DNA of 10,405 nt from contig NZ_CALLYO010000259.1 of NCBI RefSeq assembly GCF_937858865.1, positions 1-10,405 on the forward strand, in the 5' to 3' direction. Position 1 is the stretch's first letter; every line of letters begins with the position of its first letter. Below the pieces are notes generated by a model. It was not told the DNA's origin, did no database searches, and was given only the letters and a program-made list of their open reading frames with translations. Both the position numbers and the translations under genes were made by a program. This stretch comes from an uncultured Amaricoccus sp. (GTDB lineage: Bacteria > Pseudomonadota > Alphaproteobacteria > Rhodobacterales > Rhodobacteraceae). Shown here in pieces: positions 6,101 through 10,405 of the stretch.

Positions 6101-8121
6101 GCGGGAGCGTCCGTCGCGTCCGGCGAGCGGTCCGCCACCCTGCCCCGCCGGCGGCGGCCCTGTTCGGCGTTGAAGCTGACCGCGGGGAGCGGGTCGAGGT
6201 GCGGGAAGGGGGCGGTCGCGTGCGGGATGGCGTTCGCGGCGACGAAATGCTCCTGGAAGCGCGGCTCGATCGCCGTCTCGACCTTGTGGATGCGGCCGAC
6301 GAGCGCCTCGACCTCGCGGCGGGCGGCGACGTTGAGGAGCGCGATGCGCGCGCCGGTGCCGGCGGCGTTGCCGGCGGAGGAGACGCGGGCGAGGTCGCAG
6401 TCGGGGATCATGCCGAGGATCATCGCGTGGCGCGGCGAGATGTGCGCGCCGAAGGCGCCGGCGAGCACGATGCGATCGACGGTGTCGGTGCCGAGCTGGT
6501 CCATCAGCAGGCGCGCGCCGGCATAGAGCGCCGACTTGCCGAGCTGGATGGCGCGCACGTCGCCCTGGGTCACCAGGATGTCGTCGTGCAGGCGGTAGGC
6601 GTGGGTGCGGCCCTGCGGCACGCAGCGCGAGGTCGCCGTCTGCTCGGGTGAGCCGATCAGGCCGGAGGCGTCGAGGATGCCGGCCGTGCGCATCTCGGCG
6701 ATCGCCTCGATGATGCCCGAGCCGCAGATGCCGGTGACGCGGGCGTCGGGGGGAAAGTCCGGCTCGTCCGACCAGGCCTCGACGCCGATGATGCGGAAGC
6801 GGGGCTCCTTGCTGACCGGGTCGATCTCGACCCGCTCGATGGCGCCGGGGGCGGCGCGCTGGCCGGAGGAGATCTGCGCCCCCTCGAAGGCCGGGCCGGT
6901 CGGCGAGGAGCAGGCGAGCAGCCGCTCGCGGTTGCCGAGCAGGATCTCGGCGTTGGTGCCGACGTCGACGACGAGCATCAGCTCCTCCGAGCGGTCGGGC
7001 GCCTCGGAGAGGGCGACGGCCGCGGCGTCGGCGCCGACATGGCCGGCGATGCAGGGCAGCACGTAGATGCGCGCGTCGGGGTGGAGGCGGAGCTCGATCT
7101 CCTCGGCCCAGAGGTTGAGCGCGTCGGCGGTGGCGAGCGCGAAGGGCGCCATGCCGAGCTCGGTCGGGTCGATGCCGAGCACGAGGTGGTGCATGATCGG
7201 ATTGCCGACGATCACCGCCTCGAAGATCAGCTCGCGGGCGATGCCGGCGTCAGTGGCGGCCTGGCCGGCGAGATCGTTGAGCGCGGCGCGGACCGCCCCC
7301 GTCAGCTCGCGCGCGCCGCCCTGGTTCAGCATGGCGTAGCTGACCCGGCTCATCAGGTCCTCGCCGAAGCGGATCTGCGGGTTCATCATCCCGGTCGAGG
7401 CGAGGACCTCGCCGGTCTGGAGGTCGCAGAGATGGCCGGCGATGGTGGTCGAGCCGATGTCGATGGCGAGGCCGTAGATGCCGCCCTCGTAGAAGCCCGG
7501 CCAGACGTGCAGGATGCGCGGCTCCGGCCCGTCGCGGTGCACGGCGCAGGTGACCTTCCATGCCCCGGCGCGCAGCGCGGGCTGCAGCATCTGCAGCGTG
7601 CGGAGGTCGCCCTTGACGCCTTCGAGGCCCCACTGTTCGGCGAGCGCCCGCTCGAGCCGCTGCAGGTCGCCCGAGGGCTCGTGCATGTCGGGCTCGGCGA
7701 CCTCGACGTAGTGGAGCCGGGTCGCCGGGTCGAGGGTGATGGCGCGGGCCTCGGCGCGCTTGCGCACCACCTGCCGGTGGACCTGGCTCTCGGGCGGGAC
7801 GTCGACGACGAGATCGCCCTGGATCAGCGCCTGGCAGCCGAGGCGGCGGCCCGGCGCGAGGCCGCGGATGCGGTCGTAACGTTCCTCGACCGCGTTGACC
7901 GGCGAGAGCGCGTCGGCGGCGACGGTCACGCCGTGCTTGGGGAAGGCGCCGTAGGCCGGGCTGACCTGGCACTTGGAGCAGATGCCGCGCCCGCCGCAGA
8001 CCGAATCGAGATCGACGCCGATCTGCCGCGCCGCGGTCAGCACCGGCGTCCCGACCGGGAAGCGGCCGCGCTTGCCGGACGGGGTGAAGATCACGAGGGG
8101 GTCGCGTTCGGCCTTGGTCAT
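6097..8121 (-). CDS. ASKHA-domain [2Fe-2S] protein, reductive activator of corrinoid proteins (RamA/RACo-like)
   Basis: This 674-residue cytoplasmic protein resembles RACo and the DUF4445/ASKHA family, which use ATP hydrolysis to re-reduce corrinoids that have oxidised to the inactive Co(II) state. Residues 1-110 form a plant-type ferredoxin domain with cluster cysteines C42, C48, C51 (in CGGRGICSKC) and C96 (in LGCQ). A linker follows. From about 215 an actin-like ATPase fold carries AIDIGSTT (219-226), VGNPIMHH (305-312), VVDVGTNAE (384-392), then SGPAFEGA-like, GICGSGI and LAGAFG motifs. The C-terminal 30 or so residues are basic and disordered-looking. ATG 8121 is chosen because the ferredoxin domain begins just after it; ATG 8163 would add 14 residues with no support. 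It follows the DUF167 gene by 77 bp, so it is probably in the metF operon, although a separate promoter is possible. Likely role: keeping the split methionine synthase corrinoid active. Confidence 0.9.
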   Translation of the reverse strand: MTKAERDPLVIFTPSGKRGRFPVGTPVLTAARQIGVDLDSVCGGRGICSKCQVSPAYGAFPKHGVTVAADALSPVNAVEERYDRIRGLAPGRRLGCQALIQGDLVVDVPPESQVHRQVVRKRAEARAITLDPATRLHYVEVAEPDMHEPSGDLQRLERALAEQWGLEGVKGDLRTLQMLQPALRAGAWKVTCAVHRDGPEPRILHVWPGFYEGGIYGLAIDIGSTTIAGHLCDLQTGEVLASTGMMNPQIRFGEDLMSRVSYAMLNQGGARELTGAVRAALNDLAGQAATDAGIARELIFEAVIVGNPIMHHLVLGIDPTELGMAPFALATADALNLWAEEIELRLHPDARIYVLPCIAGHVGADAAAVALSEAPDRSEELMLVVDVGTNAEILLGNRERLLACSSPTGPAFEGAQISSGQRAAPGAIERVEIDPVSKEPRFRIIGVEAWSDEPDFPPDARVTGICGSGIIEAIAEMRTAGILDASGLIGSPEQTATSRCVPQGRTHAYRLHDDILVTQGDVRAIQLGKSALYAGARLLMDQLGTDTVDRIVLAGAFGAHISPRHAMILGMIPDCDLARVSSAGNAAGTGARIALLNVAARREVEALVGRIHKVETAIEPRFQEHFVAANAIPHATAPFPHLDPLPAVSFNAEQGRRRRGRVADRSPDATDAPA

Positions 8122-8198
8122 GCTCCCGTGATAGCCGGCCGCCCGCCGCGGGCAAGGGGACAATCCGACCGACCGCGGGCCGGAAACGCCAGAGCGGC

Positions 8199-8513
8199 TC
8201 AGCCGCGGGGCGCGAGCAGCGCCGAGAGCCGCTCCGGGTCGGCGCCGCGGATGTGGAGGCGCTTCATCCGGGCGCGCTCGCCGGCGACGAGGGTGACGGC
8301 CGAGCGCGGCAGGGCGAGCGTCTTGGCGAGGAAGGCGACGAGGGCGGCGTTGGCGGCGCCGTCGACCGGCGGGGCGGCGACGCGGACCTCGAGGACGGGC
8401 CGGCCGTCGCGGAGGGCGACGCCCTCGATGCGGGCGGTGCCGCCGCGCGGGGTGAGGCGGACGGCGAGCTCGACCCCGTCGGCGGTGGCGCGCCAGGGGA
8501 CGGGCGTTGTCAC
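8199..8513 (-). CDS. DUF167 / YggU-family protein
   Basis: This 104-residue protein is of the DUF167 (YggU) family, small conserved proteins without an agreed function. Diagnostic stretches are ELAVRLTPRGG (15-25), VAAPPVDGAANAALVAFLAK (45-64) and GERARMKRLHIRG (78-90), which match the family's PPVDGxAN and Gx(4)RxKxxxI patterns. Full length is normal. The start is GTG at 8513, which overlaps the stop of the upstream methyltransferase as GTGA; no ATG is available nearby in frame. It sits between two corrinoid-related genes and is probably translated by coupling. Members elsewhere often lie next to YggT membrane proteins, so its place here may be incidental or may hint at a link to the methyl-transfer complex; the sequence does not decide. 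Confidence 0.88.
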   Translation of the reverse strand: MTTPVPWRATADGVELAVRLTPRGGTARIEGVALRDGRPVLEVRVAAPPVDGAANAALVAFLAKTLALPRSAVTLVAGERARMKRLHIRGADPERLSALLAPRG

Positions 8514-9439
8514 CCGCGGCGGCGGCGGCCCTCGCGGCGGCCGCGGGCGCCGGCCTCGACCTCGCCCTCGGCCAGCGGCGCCTTGTTGGCGGCGATCCAG
8601 GCGGCGCCCCAGGGGTCGTTGTTGGTGAGCAGGTTCGCGGCGCGGATCGCGTCCATCTCGGCCGACCGCGTCGGGTTCATGATCGCCGAGGTCATGCCGG
8701 AGGCGATCGCCATCGGCAGGAAGGCGGCGTTGATGCCATGCCGGTTGGGCAGGCCGAAGGAGATGTTGGAGGCGCCGCAGGTGGTGTTGACGCCGAGCTC
8801 CTCGCGGAGGCGCCGGACGAGGGCGAAGACCTGCAGGCCCGCCGTCGCCATGGCGCCGATCGGCATGACCAGCGGGTCGACGACGATGTCGTGCGCCGGG
8901 ATGCCGAAGTCGGCGGCGCGCCGGACGATCTTGCGGGCGACCTCGAAGCGGACGTCGGGGTCCTCGGAGATGCCGGTGTCGTCGTTGGAGATGGCGACGA
9001 CCGGGACGTCGTACTTCTTCACCAGCGGCAGCACCAGCTCGAGCCGCTCCTCCTCGCCGGTGACCGAGTTGACGAGCGGCCGGCCCTGCGCCGTCTCCAG
9101 CCCGGCCTGCAGCGCACCGGGCACCGAGCTGTCGATCGAGAGCGGCAGATCGACGAGGCCCTGCACCAGCTCGACCAGCTGGCGCATCAGCGGCGGCTCG
9201 GTCTCGTTCGGGTTGGGGTTGGAGTTGTAGACGACGCCGGCGTTCACGTCGAGCATCGAGGCGCCGCAGGCGGCCTGCTCGAGCGCGTCGCGCTCCACGG
9301 TGGAGAAGTCGCCGGCCTCGAGCTCGGCGGCGAGCTTCTTGCGCCCGGTCGGATTGATCCGCTCGCCGATGACGCAGAAGGGCTGGTCGAAGCCGATGAT
9401 GACGGTCTTCGTGCGGGATGCGACAATCGTTCTCGTCAT
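8510..9439 (-). CDS. Methyltetrahydrofolate:corrinoid methyltransferase (pterin-binding, AcsE/MtgA-like)
   Basis: This 309-residue cytoplasmic TIM-barrel enzyme moves the N5-methyl of methyl-THF onto a corrinoid protein, or the reverse. Pterin-binding motifs are present in order: IGERINPTGRK (24-34), LDVNAG (64-69), SIDSS (101-105), VNSV (123-126), a DPL (188-190) and GASNISFGLPNR (222-233), which match AcsE, MtgA and the folate domain of MetH. There is no homocysteine or cobalamin domain, so it is a single module. It ends in an Arg-rich tail (ARGRREGRRRRG), beyond the length of AcsE (about 262). ATG 9439 overlaps the HAD gene stop (ATGA), and its stop overlaps the DUF167 GTG (GTGA). Together with metF and the activator it forms the folate half of a split methionine synthase; methyl-group catabolism is the alternative. 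Confidence 0.92.
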   Translation of the reverse strand: MTRTIVASRTKTVIIGFDQPFCVIGERINPTGRKKLAAELEAGDFSTVERDALEQAACGASMLDVNAGVVYNSNPNPNETEPPLMRQLVELVQGLVDLPLSIDSSVPGALQAGLETAQGRPLVNSVTGEEERLELVLPLVKKYDVPVVAISNDDTGISEDPDVRFEVARKIVRRAADFGIPAHDIVVDPLVMPIGAMATAGLQVFALVRRLREELGVNTTCGASNISFGLPNRHGINAAFLPMAIASGMTSAIMNPTRSAEMDAIRAANLLTNNDPWGAAWIAANKAPLAEGEVEAGARGRREGRRRRG

Positions 9440-10107
9440 GCGACCTCGCTGCGGAGCTGCGCGAGCCGGTCCCAGAGGGCCGGGTCGGCGAAATCTCGGA
9501 TGGTCTGGTGCGCGCCCGCCTGCAGCAGCTGCCCGGGCGTGAGGCTGCTCGCCATGCCGAAGACATGCGCGCCGGCGCTGCGGGCGGCGCGGATGCCCGA
9601 GCGGGAGTCCTCGAAGGCGATCGAGCGCGACGGGGTGGCGCCGAGCGCCGCCATCGCCGCCTGGTAGGGCGCGGGATCGGGCTTCGGCCGGGCGCATTCG
9701 TCGCCGACGACGACGGTGGCGAGGCGCCGGGCGAGGCCGGTGGCGGCGAGCATCGCCTCGGCGTTGGCGCGCGGGGCGTTGGTGACGACGGCGGTGCCGA
9801 GCCCGTTCGCCTCGGCCCAGTCGAGCAGCGCGTGGATGCCGGCGACCGGCTCGACGCTGGCGGCGAGGGTTTCGCGGAACATCGCCTCCTTGCGGTCGAG
9901 GACGGCGCGGTCCTCGCCCGGGAAATAGGCCGCCAGCACGTCGTCGTTGTGCTGGCCCATGATCCGCGCGCGGTATTCCTCGAGCGGCAGCTCGCGGCCG
10001 CGCTCGGCGAGGATCTCGACGAAGACGGCATGGTGCAGCGGGTCGGTGTCGACCAGCGTTCCGTCGAGATCGAAGAGGAGCGCCGCCCGGCGCATGCCCC
10101 GGCTCAT
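9436..10107 (-). CDS. HAD-IA family phosphatase / phosphomutase-like hydrolase
   Basis: This 223-residue cytoplasmic protein has all four HAD motifs. Motif I is FDLDGTLVD (nucleophile D13, acid/base D15), motif II ends in VVTNA (T109), motif III is the lysine in RPKPDP (K142), and motif IV is FEDSRSGI (D167). A helical C1 cap lies between motifs I and II, as in beta-phosphoglucomutase and phosphoglycolate phosphatase relatives. The cap residues (RIMGQHNDD) do not fix the substrate, so only a general phosphatase or mutase role is assigned. ATG 10107 lies 7 bp after the metF stop. ATG 10095 (MRRAALL) is an equally good start, four codons shorter. Its stop overlaps the next ATG (ATGA), so it is embedded and translationally coupled within the one-carbon operon. 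Confidence 0.9.
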   Translation of the reverse strand: MSRGMRRAALLFDLDGTLVDTDPLHHAVFVEILAERGRELPLEEYRARIMGQHNDDVLAAYFPGEDRAVLDRKEAMFRETLAASVEPVAGIHALLDWAEANGLGTAVVTNAPRANAEAMLAATGLARRLATVVVGDECARPKPDPAPYQAAMAALGATPSRSIAFEDSRSGIRAARSAGAHVFGMASSLTPGQLLQAGAHQTIRDFADPALWDRLAQLRSEVA

Positions 10108-10114
10108 GCCCTCG

Positions 10115-10405
10115 TCACGGCCGTCCGGTCAGGCCCGCGCCCGGCGCGGGCGCGCCGGCATAGTCGGTGGTGGCGCCGATGCCGCCGAGCGGGAAGAAGT
10201 GCACGCCGGCGATGGCGCTCTCGGGATGCGCCGCCTTGTGCGCGGCGAGATCGGCGATCACCTCGTCCGGGGTGAAGGGCAGCATGAGCCGGGTGAGGTC
10301 GGCGGCGCGCCGCTGCAGCACGCGCAGCGACGGGCCGACGCCGCAGGACATCGCGTACTTGAGCAGCGTCTGCAGCTTCGCCGGGCCAGCGACGCCGATG
10401 TGCAG
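10115..10405 (-). CDS. metF: Methylenetetrahydrofolate reductase, C-terminal part (partial)
   Basis: The open frame enters from the right edge and gives 96 C-terminal residues, ending at TGA 10117-10115. HIGVAGPAKLQTLLKYAMSCGVG, then RRAADLTRLMLPFTPDEV and AGVHFFPLGGI, match the last helices and strand of the alphaproteobacterial MetF type, with the C-terminal HFF.LGG pattern of the FAD barrel. The enzyme reduces 5,10-methylene-THF to 5-methyl-THF, the methyl source for methionine. The gene is cut by the window, so its start and the operon promoter lie outside. It is the first visible gene of the metF-HAD-methyltransferase-DUF167-activator series. Confidence 0.85.
   Translation of the reverse strand: MHIGVAGPAKLQTLLKYAMSCGVGPSLRVLQRRAADLTRLMLPFTPDEVIADLAAHKAAHPESAIAGVHFFPLGGIGATTDYAGAPAPGAGLTGRP

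Noticed and set aside
8122..8198. GC-rich dyad (8141-8153) as a terminator or attenuator between DUF167 and the corrinoid activator
   Set aside because: The stem is only 5-6 bp, no T-run follows on the minus strand, and such dyads are expected by chance at this GC content.
8199..10031. One 610-residue minus-strand protein ending in DUF167
   Set aside because: The upstream part is Ser/Arg/Pro-rich shadow of the HAD and methyltransferase genes; DUF167 starts at GTG 8513.
1..10405. Mobile element, CRISPR array, phage gene or toxin-antitoxin system
   Set aside because: No transposase, integrase, spaced repeats, small toxin-like pair or composition shift was found; the tRNA-Gly gene has no repeated 3' end nearby to suggest an att site.

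Overview
The window is very GC-rich chromosomal DNA, dense with genes that often overlap by 1-4 bases. Gene content points to an alphaproteobacterium, most likely Rhodobacterales: an E. coli-type MntR beside an NRAMP transporter, a stand-alone betaine-homocysteine-type methyltransferase, a stand-alone methyl-THF:corrinoid methyltransferase, a RamA/RACo-like corrinoid activator, and a MetF of the type seen in that order. The order is inferred from gene content, because no rRNA or other marker gene is present. No mobile element, CRISPR array or phage gene was seen.

Layout. (1) 1-181: the last 27 codons of an unidentified plus-strand gene, then a short AT-richer convergent spacer with two dyad symmetries. 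(2) 182-3454, manganese module: mntR and an MFS exporter (minus strand) diverge from mntH (plus strand) across a spacer of about 195 bp holding a perfect 8-bp inverted repeat that is probably the metal-responsive operator. (3) 3459-5383, minus-strand operon sufE - homocysteine S-methyltransferase (bmt) - DUF2380-like secreted protein. The genes are joined by stop/start abutment (TGAATG) and a 4-base GTGA overlap. (4) 5476-5940: a small plus-strand lipoprotein. (5) 5987-6060: tRNA-Gly(CCC) on the minus strand with an encoded CCA and a well-formed promoter whose -35 box overlaps the stop codon of the next gene. (6) 6097-10405, minus-strand operon metF (3' part only) - HAD phosphatase - methyl-THF:corrinoid methyltransferase - DUF167/YggU protein - ASKHA/[2Fe-2S] corrinoid activator.

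How the genes fit together: MetF makes 5-methyl-THF. The pterin-binding methyltransferase passes the methyl group to a corrinoid protein, and the Zn-dependent methyltransferase passes it on to homocysteine. The ASKHA protein re-reduces corrinoid that has oxidised to Co(II). This is what MetH does in one polypeptide, so the window most likely encodes most of a split, cobalamin-dependent methionine synthase. The corrinoid-binding subunit is not in the window. A catabolic demethylation route run toward methyl-THF is the main alternative. The HAD, DUF167, SufE and DUF2380 genes are tightly coupled to these enzymes and have no established role in the pathway; they are the least explained part of the region.
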